Below, piece after piece: positions 27,752 through 36,727 of a stretch of 64,000 bases of DNA. The DNA is from an uncultured Rhodospirillales bacterium (GTDB lineage Bacteria > Pseudomonadota > Alphaproteobacteria > Acetobacterales > Acetobacteraceae), in assembly GCA_903928895.1 (NCBI GenBank), contig CAIYSR010000077.1, positions 30,803-94,802 of the forward strand, read 5' to 3'. Numbering within the stretch: position 1 is the stretch's first letter; each line of letters starts with the position of its first letter. The notes below the pieces were generated by a model. The model ran no database searches. It saw only the letters and a list, made by a program, of their open reading frames with translations, and had not been told where the DNA came from. A program made the position numbers and the translations under genes.

Positions 27752-29131
27752 ATGTCCCGCCCCGTCGATACCGTCATCGCCGCCGCCGCCCTGTTTCTCG
27801 GCGAGCGCATCACCACCAGCAGCGGCCTGCGCGAGCATCACAGCCACGGCCAGGACACCCAGACCCCGGTGATGCCCGATGCCGTGGCGTTCCTCGAAAC
27901 CTCGGAGGAGGCGGGCAAGCTCCTCGCCCTGTGCCACGCCCACGGCGTGCCCGTGGTGCCCTACGGCACCGGCACCTCGCTCGAAGGCCACGTCACGCCG
28001 GTGCGGGGCGGCATCAGCGTCGACATGAGCCGGATGACCGCGGTGCTCGAAGTCAACCAGGCCGACATGGATTGCCGGGTGCAGCCGGGCCTGACCCATC
28101 GCAGCCTGAACGCCCACCTCCGCGACCAGGGCCTGTTTTTTCCGGTCGACCCCGGCGCCGATGCCTCGCTCGGCGGCATGTGCGCCACCCGGGCCAGCGG
28201 CACCAACGCGGTGCGCTACGGCACCATGCGCGAGAACGTCATGGGCCTCACCGTCGCCCTCGCCGACGGCCGCATCATCAAAACCGGCGGTCGCGTCCGC
28301 AAGTCCTCCACCGGCTACGACCTGACCCGCCTCTTCGTCGGCTCCGAAGGCACGCTCGGCATCATCACCGAAATCCAGCTCCGCCTGCACGGCATCCCCG
28401 AAGCCATGAGCGCCGCCGTCTGCCAGTTCGAGCGGCTCGATGAGGCGGTGGAAACCGTGATCGCCATCATGCAGGCCGGCATCCCGGTGGCGCGGATGGA
28501 ACTCCTCGACGACGTGCAGATGGGCGCCTGCATCGCCTACTCGAAGCTCGAAGGCTACGCCGCGTTGCCCACCCTGTTCTTCGAATTCCACGGCACGCCC
28601 GCCGGGGTCAAGGAACAGGCCGGCCTCGCCGAGGAGATCGCTGCCGGGTTCGAAGCCAGGGGCTTCCAATGGGCGACCGACCCCGACGCCCGCACCAAGC
28701 TGTGGCGCGCCCGCCATGATGCCTACTGGGCCTGCCTCGCCCTCAAGCCCGGCCACCAGGGCATCGCAACCGACGCCATCGTGCCGATCTCCCGCCTGGC
28801 CGAAGCCGTCATGGGCGCCCAGGAAGATATCCGCGCCTCCGGCCTGACCGCCCCGATCGTCGGCCATGTCGGCGACGGCAATTTCCACACCGTCATCCTC
28901 GTGCCCCCCGAACCCGGCGGGCTGGAACGGGCATGGGAACTCGACAAGAAAATCGTCGCCCGCGCCCTGGCCCTCGGCGGCTCCTGCTCGGGCGAACACG
29001 GGGTGGGAATCGGCAAGCGAGAGTTCCTGGAGCTCGAACACGGCGCCGAAACCCTTGCGGTCATGCGCTCGGTGAAGGCGGCACTCGATCCGAAGGGGAT
29101 CCTTAATCCGGGGAAGATGTTTCTGAACTAA
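27752..29131 (+). CDS. FAD-binding oxidase, D-lactate dehydrogenase / glycolate oxidase (GlcD) type
   Basis: 459 residues from the ATG at 27752. The frame is open far upstream, but that part only shadows the divergent ABC ATPase. It has the PCMH/VAO FAD fold, with VVPYGTGTSLEGHV, GLFFPVDPGADASLGGMCATR and the GSEGTLGIITEI segment. The C-terminal domain has GHVGDGNFH and GSCSGEHGVGIGKREFL, the substrate-site histidines. Relatives oxidise D-lactate, glycolate or D-2-hydroxyacids. It has no GlcE/GlcF partner here, which favours a stand-alone cytochrome-linked D-lactate dehydrogenase. Confidence 0.9.
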   Translation: MSRPVDTVIAAAALFLGERITTSSGLREHHSHGQDTQTPVMPDAVAFLETSEEAGKLLALCHAHGVPVVPYGTGTSLEGHVTPVRGGISVDMSRMTAVLEVNQADMDCRVQPGLTHRSLNAHLRDQGLFFPVDPGADASLGGMCATRASGTNAVRYGTMRENVMGLTVALADGRIIKTGGRVRKSSTGYDLTRLFVGSEGTLGIITEIQLRLHGIPEAMSAAVCQFERLDEAVETVIAIMQAGIPVARMELLDDVQMGACIAYSKLEGYAALPTLFFEFHGTPAGVKEQAGLAEEIAAGFEARGFQWATDPDARTKLWRARHDAYWACLALKPGHQGIATDAIVPISRLAEAVMGAQEDIRASGLTAPIVGHVGDGNFHTVILVPPEPGGLERAWELDKKIVARALALGGSCSGEHGVGIGKREFLELEHGAETLAVMRSVKAALDPKGILNPGKMFLN

Positions 29132-29140
29132 AGGAGAAGG

Positions 29141-29184
29141 AAGCGCTTCTTTTTTTGGAAAAAAAGAAGCAAAAAAACTTTACC
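29141..29184 (+). repeat. hairpin repeat, half copy B (R form)
   Basis: It starts 9 nt after the FAD oxidase stop with AAGCGCTTC, forms a T7/A7 hairpin closed by GCTTC/GAAGC, and ends with CAAAAAAACTTTACC. It is the reverse complement of the L-type copy C found 117 bp further on. A 31-bp tag (29187-29217, starting TGCTTGCGGC and ending GCCTTCAGGTG) follows directly and is repeated after copy G. Confidence 0.85.
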
Positions 29185-29301
29185 TATGCTTGCGGCCGAG
29201 GTGACTGCCTTCAGGTGTGAGGACAGGCGAAGCCATTAGTTCTTCACCTCTGGCGGTTCAGTGCCAGGGGTAAAGGCTCAATGCCTGCGGCGCAAGGCCA
29301 A

Positions 29302-29346
29302 GTAGACGCAAGTTTTTTGCTTCTTTTTTTCAAAAAAGAAGCGCTT
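29302..29346 (-). repeat. hairpin repeat, half copy C (L form)
   Basis: The sequence GTAGACGCAAGTTTTTTG, then a CTTC/GAAG-closed T/A hairpin, ends in GAAGCGCTT, 4 nt before the aminotransferase stop region. Read in the direction of that minus-strand gene it is the same R-type sequence as copy B. With B it brackets the whole convergent gap 29141-29346. Left of it lies a GCCTTGCGCCGCAGGC hairpin (minus strand) that recurs near copy G. Confidence 0.85.
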
Positions 29347-29349
29347 GTC

Positions 29350-30576
29350 TTACCTCTTCTTGTTATCCCCAAACTCCGGAATCCCGGTTACCTCGTGGCA
29401 AACCTGCGCCAGCGCCGCGACTCCGGCCTCGATCGTCTCCTTCGACGGCATGGCGAAGCACAGCCGCAGGAATGGCTTGGCCTCGCCGCCGTTGCATGCC
29501 CATTCCGGCCCCGGGTTGAACACCAGCCCGGCCGTCGCGGCAGGTTTCACCAGCGTCGTCACATCGACGCTGTCGGGCAGCTTCATCCACAGGAAAATAC
29601 CGCCCTTCGGCCGCACCATCTGCACCGAGCTGCCGAACTCGCGCTCCACCGCGCCAATCATGCAGTCGAGCTTGTCCTCCAGCACCTTCGACAGGGCCGC
29701 GATATGGTCGTCGAAGTGGCGGGTGAAGTATTCGGCGATCACCATCTGGTCGAGCGCCCCGGTACCACCATCGGTCTTGCCGGCGATCAGGCGCGACAGC
29801 ACCGACCAGTCCGCCACCGCGTAACCAACGCGCAAGGCCGGGGCGAGGGACTTCGAGAACGAGCCGATATGGATCACCTGGTCCGGCGCGAGGCCGTAGA
29901 AGGCGGCCGGCGCGTCGCCGCTCCAGATCAGATCGGCGTAGCATTCGTCCTCGAAAATCGGCATGCCGTACTGCTTGGCCAAGGCCAGGATGGCGTGCCG
30001 GCGGTCGAGCGGCAGGATGGAGCCGGTCGGGTTCTGGATGGTGGGGATGGTGTAGAGGAATTTCGGCGTGATCCCCTCGGCCTTCAGGCCAGCCAGCGTC
30101 TCGGCGAGCGCATCGACCTTGATGCCGTCGTCGTCGAGGCGCACCGGCAGCACGTTGGCGCCGAGCTTGCGGAAGCGGGTGATGGCGCCGGCGTAGCAGA
30201 ATTCCTCGATCAGGACGGTATCGCCGGGCTTGACCAGCAGCGCGCTGACCAGGTCGATCCCCTGCCCGGAGCCGGTGGTGATCAGCACGTCACCGGCACC
30301 GGCCTTGATCCCGCGATGGCGGGTGAGCTTGTCGGCCACGAATTCGCGCAACGGCGGATAGCCCTGAGGCCCTTGTCCAAGGTTGTAGATCGCGAGGCGA
30401 TGCCCCTCGCGCCGGATCACCGCGTCAGCGGCCTCCGCCAGCGCCGCCGAGGGGATCTGCTCGGGATCGTTGTTGCCGCCGACGAAGTAGAACGGCGGGA
30501 ACCCTCCGAAACGCGGCGCCGCCGGTGGCAGGTTGCTGGTGAAAAGATGGCCGTAGCCAAAACCGGCGTCGTTCAT
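29350..30576 (-). CDS. PLP-dependent aminotransferase, class I/II fold
   Basis: 408 residues from the ATG at 30576; the longer open frame upstream has no family similarity. Fold-type I aminotransferase motifs are present: YNLGQGPQGYPPLREFVA, TTGSGQGIDLVSALLVKPGD, TIPTIQNPTGSILPLDRR, and the PLP-lysine segment IGSFSKSLAPALRVGYAV. FLRLCFAMPS near the end contains the carboxylate-binding arginine. It resembles the 2-aminoadipate/MocR-type aminotransferase domain without the DNA-binding part. The substrate is unknown. It is convergent with the FAD oxidase gene across paired hairpin repeats. Confidence 0.9.
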   Translation of the reverse strand: MNDAGFGYGHLFTSNLPPAAPRFGGFPPFYFVGGNNDPEQIPSAALAEAADAVIRREGHRLAIYNLGQGPQGYPPLREFVADKLTRHRGIKAGAGDVLITTGSGQGIDLVSALLVKPGDTVLIEEFCYAGAITRFRKLGANVLPVRLDDDGIKVDALAETLAGLKAEGITPKFLYTIPTIQNPTGSILPLDRRHAILALAKQYGMPIFEDECYADLIWSGDAPAAFYGLAPDQVIHIGSFSKSLAPALRVGYAVADWSVLSRLIAGKTDGGTGALDQMVIAEYFTRHFDDHIAALSKVLEDKLDCMIGAVEREFGSSVQMVRPKGGIFLWMKLPDSVDVTTLVKPAATAGLVFNPGPEWACNGGEAKPFLRLCFAMPSKETIEAGVAALAQVCHEVTGIPEFGDNKKR

Positions 30577-30641
30577 GTCATGCTCACTCCCCGCGTTATT
30601 CGGGCAGACTAGGCACCGCGGAGCAGACCGGCAACCCGCGC

Positions 30642-31397
30642 TCAGCCCTCGCCGAACGGGCAAGCGCCCCGCGCCCGCTTGCGCACCGCGGTGGCGTAGC
30701 GGCCCGGCAATTGCGCCGGATTGAGCGATTCCGCCAGGTCGCGCCATTCGGCGGGGCCGAGGGCTTCGATATCGCCTGGTGGCGGCACATTGTTCTGCGC
30801 GATCTCGCTGAGGATGCTGCGCGGCAGCGCCTGCACCTGCATCAGCGGCATGTCGGCGCGGAATGTCACCGCGGTGCCGGTCCGGGTCAGCCGGATATTG
30901 GTGAACAGCGGACCGAACCACCGATCGGTCTCGACGATGCCCTCATAGGGAACGAAACCGCCCGGCATCGGCAGGTTGGCCGGCGCCCGGACATGCAGGG
31001 ACCAGCCGGGAGCGCTGCGTACGGCCACGCCCGACCAGATCTGCACGGTGCCGGGTTCGGACAAGGCGGTGAGGAACGGCGGCGAGCAACCGGTCAGCCC
31101 GCGCGGCGCACAGGCATCGAACAGGCTGCTCATGTCCGGCAGCTGCGCGCTCGTCAGCAGTGCCCAGTCGTCGAGCAGCGCGCAATGCCACCAGATGTCG
31201 GCGCCATCCCACATCAGGCTGAAATCCATCGGCGAAAACACATACCAGCCGAAGGCGCTCGCCGTGGTCATCGCCTCGCAATAGCGAAACGCGCGGATCG
31301 GCATGGAGCCGCCCGCCGCCCGGTCGGCGCGCTCGGGCGGCCTTGTGTCGGGGTAGAGGCGATAGAAGCGCAGGATCGGGCCGGAGGGGGGAGACAT
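30642..31397 (-). CDS. DUF6065-like hypothetical protein
   Basis: 251 residues from the ATG at 31397. No signal peptide or membrane segment. Segments FRYCEAMTTASAFGWYVF and FSLMWDGADIWW give the 'RYC...A.GW....F...W.G' pattern I remember for DUF6065; this match is from memory and should be treated as tentative. Further on, GFVPYEGIVETDRWFGPLFTNIRLTR and ADMPLMQVQALP look like a beta-rich core. The function is unknown. A 37-residue ORF lies 82 nt upstream in the same direction, and both appear to share one promoter. Confidence 0.72.
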   Translation of the reverse strand: MSPPSGPILRFYRLYPDTRPPERADRAAGGSMPIRAFRYCEAMTTASAFGWYVFSPMDFSLMWDGADIWWHCALLDDWALLTSAQLPDMSSLFDACAPRGLTGCSPPFLTALSEPGTVQIWSGVAVRSAPGWSLHVRAPANLPMPGGFVPYEGIVETDRWFGPLFTNIRLTRTGTAVTFRADMPLMQVQALPRSILSEIAQNNVPPPGDIEALGPAEWRDLAESLNPAQLPGRYATAVRKRARGACPFGEG

Positions 31398-31479
31398 CGC
31401 ATTCACAGCAGGGGGTCCTTCGAGACGGGGGATGCGCCAGGTTGGCGGGCAGGACCGCAATCCTGCCCGCCGTCGTCCG

Positions 31480-31593
31480 TCAGCCGCGGCGGCGGGCGAT
31501 GATGCCCACGCCGGCGCCGAAGCGGACGCGACCGCTGTCGGCAATGCGGGCGGGCAGGCTGGTGCGAGCCGGCAGCTTGTACGAAGTCGTCAT
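31480..31593 (-). CDS. small basic 37-residue peptide upstream of the DUF6065-like gene
   Basis: The ATG at 31593 is preceded by AAGGGG about 7 nt upstream, a good ribosome binding site. The peptide is short and arginine-rich, with an N-terminal MTTSYKLPARTSLPARIA part and a GAGVGIIARRRG end. It has no cysteine, no signal peptide and no membrane helix. I do not recognise it. Its position, its own ribosome binding site and the promoter-like TTGACG...CATGAT about 140 nt upstream support translation, but a chance ORF cannot be excluded. A role as a regulator, leader or substrate of the DUF6065-like protein would be inference. Confidence 0.5.
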   Translation of the reverse strand: MTTSYKLPARTSLPARIADSGRVRFGAGVGIIARRRG

Positions 31594-31730
31594 GATCAAT
31601 CCCCTTTGCTGTTCCGTGTGTTGCCGTTCCCACCAACGCCAAACGCCGCGCCACCCCGGCAAGGGGCGGCACAGCGAGCCGTTGTGGTTGGGCGGGAGGC
31701 GCCGGACGCAGCTGGGCCGGCGATGGGCGG

Positions 31731-31759
31731 ATCATGCCGCCAATCCCTGGCCGCGTCAA
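31731..31759 (-). promoter_or_regulatory. sigma70-like promoter for the small peptide / DUF6065-like unit
   Basis: On the minus strand TTGACG (31759-31754) is followed after 17 nt by CATGAT (31736-31731). The -35 box fits well and the -10 box matches at four of six positions. It would start a transcript with a leader of about 130 nt before the 37-residue ORF. Confidence 0.4.
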
Positions 31760-31821
31760 CGATTTTTTTCCTATTTCAATAAAATTATGCTTTTAATCCT
31801 CTTAGCACGAATGCCCCAGCC

Positions 31822-32532
31822 TCAAACCGGCAGGCCGCCGCCGTCGCGCAGGATGGCCTGGGCCGCCGGCGTAAAGCCGCCATCGGCCGCGTGCAGCACC
31901 ATGCCGGGCAACATCCGGAACGGGCCGCGCCCGCCCTTGATGCCGCGCACCAGCACCAGCCGGGCCGCCTCGTTCGCGCGGGGCCACAGCGGCAGCACGG
32001 CGAGACTGCCGCAGCCGGCGGCGCCAAACGCGGCCAGCGCGGCATCGGCATGGGCGGCGGCAATGACGAAGGTGAGCGTGCCACGATGGCGCAGCGGCCC
32101 GGCCAGCGCGCGCGCCCAGGCCACGAACAGCCCGGGCACCGCCCGCTTGGCCAGGGCCTTACCGACATCGGGCGACACGGTGGCGGCGGGAGCATGCCAT
32201 GGCGGATTGGCCATCGCATGGTCGAACCGCGCAGCGGCGCGCCATACCGTCAGGTCGGCGGGATGGAAGGTGAGCATGTCCAAGCCATTGGCCGCAGCAT
32301 TGGTGCCGGCAAGCCCCGCCAGCGCCGCGTCGATCTCGATCCCCACGCCCACGACCCCCGGCACCCGCCGTGCCAGGCACAGCAGCCCCGCCCCGGCGCC
32401 GCTGCCACCCTCCAGCACCCGCTCGCCGGCGCGGGCCGGAATGCTAGCGGCAAGAAACACAGGCTCGATCCCGGTGCGATGGCCCTGCGCGGGTTGCTCG
32501 TGGCGCACCGAACCGCCGAGCAGGAAGCTCAC
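31822..32532 (-). CDS. TrmN6-like SAM-dependent methyltransferase
   Basis: 236 residues from GTG 32532, whose GTGA overlaps the stop of the DUF2007 gene. The SAM motif is RVLEGGSGAGAGLLCLARR, then an acidic GVGIEIDAAL, and the catalytic MANPPWHAP, an NPP(Y/W) motif as in N6-adenine methyltransferases. The size and pattern fit tRNA1(Val) A37 N6-methyltransferase (TrmN6/YfiC), although alphaproteobacterial members are annotated only generally. The second residue of the SAM motif region reads EGGSGAG rather than the usual DLGTGSG. The long frame extending to 33144 is a shadow. Confidence 0.85.
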   Translation of the reverse strand: MSFLLGGSVRHEQPAQGHRTGIEPVFLAASIPARAGERVLEGGSGAGAGLLCLARRVPGVVGVGIEIDAALAGLAGTNAAANGLDMLTFHPADLTVWRAAARFDHAMANPPWHAPAATVSPDVGKALAKRAVPGLFVAWARALAGPLRHRGTLTFVIAAAHADAALAAFGAAGCGSLAVLPLWPRANEAARLVLVRGIKGGRGPFRMLPGMVLHAADGGFTPAAQAILRDGGGLPV

Positions 32533-32741
32533 GGCGCCTCGACCCCGGCCTCGCGCAGAACCCGCAACGCCTGGTCCGCGTCCGCTTCGGACACCACCAG
32601 CCGGCGCGGGATGGCGCCGATGCTGCCCTCCACCGCCGATGCATAGCCATCGAGCACCACCGGCTCGATCCCGGCGTCCCGCAGCAACGCGGTGAGAAAC
32701 GAGAGGCGGACAGGATCGTTGGTCAGGGCGATGATGCGCAT
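32529..32741 (-). CDS. DUF2007 domain protein (putative signal-transducing protein)
   Basis: 70 residues from the ATG at 32741, the usual size of this small family. It starts MRIIALTNDPVRLSFLTALL and has the VVLDGYASAVEGSIGAIP and VVSEADADQALRVL segments that define DUF2007, a ferredoxin-like small domain. No catalytic residues are known. The GTG start of the methyltransferase overlaps its stop by 4 nt, a pairing I recall from other alphaproteobacteria. It is divergent from the octaprenyl diphosphate synthase gene. Confidence 0.85.
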   Translation of the reverse strand: MRIIALTNDPVRLSFLTALLRDAGIEPVVLDGYASAVEGSIGAIPRRLVVSEADADQALRVLREAGVEAP

Positions 32742-32899
32742 GGCGCCAGCATGCGCATACGCCCCGGATGCCGCAATCGTGCAGCCATGCCCCGTCCAAC
32801 GCCGGGCAGGCAGATCGGCCTTGCCTTGACCCTGTTCCCCCCCGGCCGATATGTTGCGCCGCACGCGCACCGCGCGCGTATTTGAGTCGGGAGAACCCT

Positions 32900-33946
32900 T
32901 TGGGCGTCGTCGCCAGCTTGCCACCCGCCGCGCTGCCCGGCGAAACTCCGGTACGAGTCGATGACGCCGAGGATGCGCTGAGCACGCTGGTCACCCTCGT
33001 CGGCGCCGATCTCGAGGCCTGCAACCGCGCCATCATTGCGCGGATGGACAGCCCGGTTGCGCTGATCCCGCAACTTGCCGCCCATATCGTCGCCGCCGGG
33101 GGCAAGCGCCTGCGGCCGCTGCTCACGCTCGCCGCCGCGCGCATGTGCGGCTACCAGGGCGCCCGGCACGTGCATCTCGCCGCCTGCGTCGAGTTCATCC
33201 ACACCGCCACCTTGCTGCATGACGATGTCGTCGACGAGAGCCTGCTGCGCCGCGGCCTCGCGAGCGCCAACGCCGTCTTCGGCAACAAGGCCTCGGTCCT
33301 GGTCGGTGACTTCCTGTTCGCCCGCTCCTTCCAGTTGATGGTCGAGGACGGGTCGCTCAAGGTGCTGGACATCCTCTCGCGTGCCGCCGCCACCATCGCC
33401 GAGGGCGAGGTGCTGCAACTGGTGATCCAGAACGACCTGTCCACCAGCGAGGACCAGTATCTCGACGTCATCAAGGGCAAGACCGCCGCCTTGTTCGCCG
33501 CCGCCTGCCAGGTCGGCGCCGTCGTCTCCGACCGCCCGGCCGAGGAGGAGCAGGCGCTCGCCGAATACGGCATGAACCTCGGCATCGCGTTCCAACTCGT
33601 CGATGACGCGCTCGACTATGCCGCCGACCAGCAAACCCTGGGCAAGACCGTGGGCGACGATTTCCGCGAGGGCAAGATCACCCTTCCGGTTCTGACCGCC
33701 TTCGCCGCCGGCGATGTGGCCGGACAGGCGTTCTGGCGCCGCACCATCGAGGCCTCCGAGCAAACCGACGCCGATCTGGACGAGGCGATGCGACTCATCG
33801 AGCGCCATGATGGCATCGCGGTGACCCTGGCGCGGGCCACCGAGTTTGCCGCCAACGCCAAACGGAGTCTGACCGTTTTCGCCGACAGCCCGCTGCGCCG
33901 CTGCCTGGCCGCGGTCGCCGATTTCACGGTGAGCCGCGCACGCTGA
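32900..33946 (+). CDS. ispB: octaprenyl/decaprenyl diphosphate synthase
   Basis: 348 residues from TTG 32900, supported by CGGGAG just upstream; the longer frame to 32768 has no family similarity. The two aspartate-rich motifs of trans-prenyltransferases are LLHDDVVDE and QLVDDALDYAAD, and GGKRLRPLLTLAAARMCGY precedes the first. It lengthens farnesyl diphosphate with isopentenyl units to the ubiquinone side chain; the final chain length (C40 or C50) cannot be read from the sequence. It faces away from the DUF2007-methyltransferase pair, a common arrangement in this class. Confidence 0.93.
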   Translation: MGVVASLPPAALPGETPVRVDDAEDALSTLVTLVGADLEACNRAIIARMDSPVALIPQLAAHIVAAGGKRLRPLLTLAAARMCGYQGARHVHLAACVEFIHTATLLHDDVVDESLLRRGLASANAVFGNKASVLVGDFLFARSFQLMVEDGSLKVLDILSRAAATIAEGEVLQLVIQNDLSTSEDQYLDVIKGKTAALFAAACQVGAVVSDRPAEEEQALAEYGMNLGIAFQLVDDALDYAADQQTLGKTVGDDFREGKITLPVLTAFAAGDVAGQAFWRRTIEASEQTDADLDEAMRLIERHDGIAVTLARATEFAANAKRSLTVFADSPLRRCLAAVADFTVSRAR

Positions 33947-34045
33947 GCGCCCACGCCGCCGGCATGCTGGCAATCCCGCGCCAGACGCGGCACGATGGGG
34001 CCGAGTGAACGGGCCGGCACAGGCGGACCCGATCGGAGCGAAGCA

Positions 34046-36676
34046 ATGAGGGTCAACCAGGCACCGGCGGTGGACACACGCGAGCGCAGGCCGCTGACCA
34101 TGCTGTACGGAGGCGGTCTGCTCGTCGTCGTCGTGCTGGTCACGGCGATGCTGGTGGTCGGCATCAATCTGCGGGAGCGCTCGGTCGAGAGTGCCGAGCG
34201 CAACCTGGGCAATATCTCCGTCGCGCTCGCGGAACAGGCTGATCGCGCCGTTCAGGGGCTCGATCTCGTGCTGACCAGCCTCGGCGAGTTCCTCACCAAC
34301 GAAGGCGTGGTCGACGGCGAGACCTACACCCAGAAGATGACCGACCAGCGCATCCACCTCATGCTCAAGGAAAAGCTGACCGGGCTGCCCTACATCAACG
34401 CCATCACGATGATCAATCCAGAGGGACGGCTGCTCAATTTCTCCCGCTTCTGGCCGATCCCGCCGGTCAACGTGTCGGACCGCGACTACTTCCAGGCGAT
34501 GAAAGCCGACCCGTCGCTCGACCGCTTCATTAGCGTGCCGGTCCCCAATCGGGGCGACGGCACCTGGACCGTCTATCTCGCACGGCGGGTGCGGGCGAAG
34601 GACGGCGGCTTCGCCGGGCTGCTGCTCGGTGCCATCGAGTTGCGCTATTTCGAGGAGCTTTACCAAAGCGTCTCGCTCGGCGAGGAAAGCGCGATCTCGC
34701 TGATCCGCGAGGATGGCGTGCTGCTGGCCCGCCATCCCCATACCGACAGGATCGGCGCCACCTTCAGCGAAGGCGGCCAGCGGGCGGCCCGGGTGAGCAC
34801 CGGAATGGTGCGCGAACCCAGCCCGGTCGACGGCAAGATGCGGATCAAGTCAGCCCGACGATTGACCAATTTCCCCATCGTCGTGTTGGTGACGCAGACC
34901 GAGTCAGCGGCGCTGCGCGGATGGTCGCGGGTGGCCTGGGTGCTGGGGCTGGTCACGGCCGCCTGTGCCGTGGCCGTACTGGCCGCCGCCTACGCGGTCG
35001 GCGCCTGGTGGCGCCAGGAACAACGCATCAGCACCGAACGCGCCGAGCGCGCCCAGGGCGAGACCGCACATGCCCGCGAGCGCGGACGCATCGCCGAGGA
35101 AGCGAGCCGTGCCAAGTCCGGCTTTCTGGCAATGATGAGCCACGAGATCCGAACGCCGATGAACGCGGTGCTCGGACTGGCCGGCTCCCTGCTCGACGGC
35201 TCGCTGAAGCCCGAGCAGCAGCAGATCGTCGAGGCGATCCGCGATTCCGGCGACAGCCTGCTGCGTATCCTTAACGACATCCTGGACTACTCCAAGCTCG
35301 ATGCCGGCCGGGTGATGCTCGAGGACGAACCGTTCTCGCCCGAGGCACTGGTGCACAACGCCGTCAGCATCATGGGCCCACGGGCGCTGGCGAAGGGCCT
35401 GCGCATCGACGCCCATACCGATCCCGAACTGCCGGCCGCGCTGCGCGGCGATGCCGGGCGGATCCGTCAGGTGCTGCTCAATCTCGTCTCCAACGCGGTG
35501 AAGTTCACCGAGACCGGTCATGTGGTCGTCGCGGCGCGTAAAGTGCCCGGCGATGTCCGCCACGGCGAGACGGTGGTGGAATGGGAGATCAGCGACACCG
35601 GCATCGGCATCCCCGCCGACAAGCTGCCGATGCTGTTCGACGAGTTCATGCAGGCCGACAGCTCCATCACCCGACGCTTCGGGGGCTCGGGACTTGGGCT
35701 GGCAATCAGCAAGCGACTGGCCGAGCAGATGGGCGGCAGCCTCACCGTGTCGTCCGAACACGGGCGCGGCACCAGCTTCCGGCTGCGCCTGACGCTGCCC
35801 GTGGCCGCCTCCCCGGCCGCGCCCACCGCCCCGGCAACGGACCCGACGGAGGCGTTCAAGGCCGCGCTCCAGGCCCTGGGACGGCCGATGCGGGTCCTGT
35901 TCGCCGAGGACAACCCGACCAACCAGTTCGTCGCGGTCCAGCTGCTTCGGGGTTTCGATGTCCATCTCGACCTCGTCGGCGATGGTCTGGAGGCGGTCGA
36001 TGCGGCCGGGCGCTTCATCTATGACGCGATCTGCATGGACGTCCGGATGCCGGAGCTGGACGGCCTGGCCGCGACCCGGGCGATCAGGGCACTGGGCGGC
36101 CCGCTGGCCCGCATCCCCATCATCGCGCTGACCGCCAATGCCTTCCAGGAGGACGTCCAGGCCTGCTTCGACGCCGGAATGGACCACTTCGTCTCCAAGC
36201 CGGTGAACAAGACACTCCTGATCACGGCCCTGATGAAGGCGCTGCCACCGCCTGGCACCGCCGTCGCCCCGGCACCTCCCGCAGCCGAACCTGCCACGCC
36301 CGAGCCGGTGGCCGCCGACGCCGTGCCCGCGCTCGACGAGGCGGCCCTGGCCGAACTGGAGGAGGCCATCGGCAAGGAGGCGGTGGCCGAGATGACGGCG
36401 CTGTTCACAAGCGAAACCGAGGCCCGGCTCGCCGGGCTCGGAGCCATCTCCGGCGAGGCGTTGATCCGCGAGGCCCATTCCCTCAAGGGCTCGGCCCTCA
36501 CCGCGGGCGCGGCGGCCCTCGCGGACCGGGCGGCCGAGGCCGAAACCCGGCTGCGCCACGGCGGCGCCCTCACCGAGGCTGATCGGGCCGCCTTCAGCGC
36601 GGCCTTCGCCGCCTGGCACGCCGCCATGGTCCGGCGGCGCGGCGGCGGCGCACCGCCGGAGAAGCCGCCACAATAG
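34046..36676 (+). CDS. hybrid sensor histidine kinase with receiver and HPt domains
   Basis: 876 residues from the ATG at 34046 (GGAG upstream). Order: membrane helix 16-42, a periplasmic PDC/dCache-like sensor 43-290 with [18 protein letters not shown], membrane helix about 295-321, coiled linker, HisKA with H366 in [11 protein letters not shown], HATPase with [18 protein letters not shown] and GGSGLGLAI, a receiver with phospho-Asp D665 in [10 protein letters not shown], an Ala/Pro linker, and an HPt domain with H811 in [12 protein letters not shown]. The phosphorelay His-Asp-His is thus complete in one chain and needs only an external response regulator. None is adjacent, so the output is unknown. 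Confidence 0.93.
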   Translation: MRVNQAPAVDTRERRPLTMLYGGGLLVVVVLVTAMLVVGINLRERSVESAERNLGNISVALAEQADRAVQGLDLVLTSLGEFLTNEGVVDGETYTQKMTDQRIHLMLKEKLTGLPYINAITMINPEGRLLNFSRFWPIPPVNVSDRDYFQAMKADPSLDRFISVPVPNRGDGTWTVYLARRVRAKDGGFAGLLLGAIELRYFEELYQSVSLGEESAISLIREDGVLLARHPHTDRIGATFSEGGQRAARVSTGMVREPSPVDGKMRIKSARRLTNFPIVVLVTQTESAALRGWSRVAWVLGLVTAACAVAVLAAAYAVGAWWRQEQRISTERAERAQGETAHARERGRIAEEASRAKSGFLAMMSHEIRTPMNAVLGLAGSLLDGSLKPEQQQIVEAIRDSGDSLLRILNDILDYSKLDAGRVMLEDEPFSPEALVHNAVSIMGPRALAKGLRIDAHTDPELPAALRGDAGRIRQVLLNLVSNAVKFTETGHVVVAARKVPGDVRHGETVVEWEISDTGIGIPADKLPMLFDEFMQADSSITRRFGGSGLGLAISKRLAEQMGGSLTVSSEHGRGTSFRLRLTLPVAASPAAPTAPATDPTEAFKAALQALGRPMRVLFAEDNPTNQFVAVQLLRGFDVHLDLVGDGLEAVDAAGRFIYDAICMDVRMPELDGLAATRAIRALGGPLARIPIIALTANAFQEDVQACFDAGMDHFVSKPVNKTLLITALMKALPPPGTAVAPAPPAAEPATPEPVAADAVPALDEAALAELEEAIGKEAVAEMTALFTSETEARLAGLGAISGEALIREAHSLKGSALTAGAAALADRAAEAETRLRHGGALTEADRAAFSAAFAAWHAAMVRRRGGGAPPEKPPQ

Positions 36677-36727
36677 CGCCGACGAACGCCGCTCCCCGCT
36701 GCCGCTGGCGATGCTGCCAGGCCATGG

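Noticed and set aside
31761..31800. AT-rich stretch as a dif site
   Set aside because: GCATAA on the minus strand resembles a XerC half-site, but the matching XerD half is poor; kept only as a place to check.
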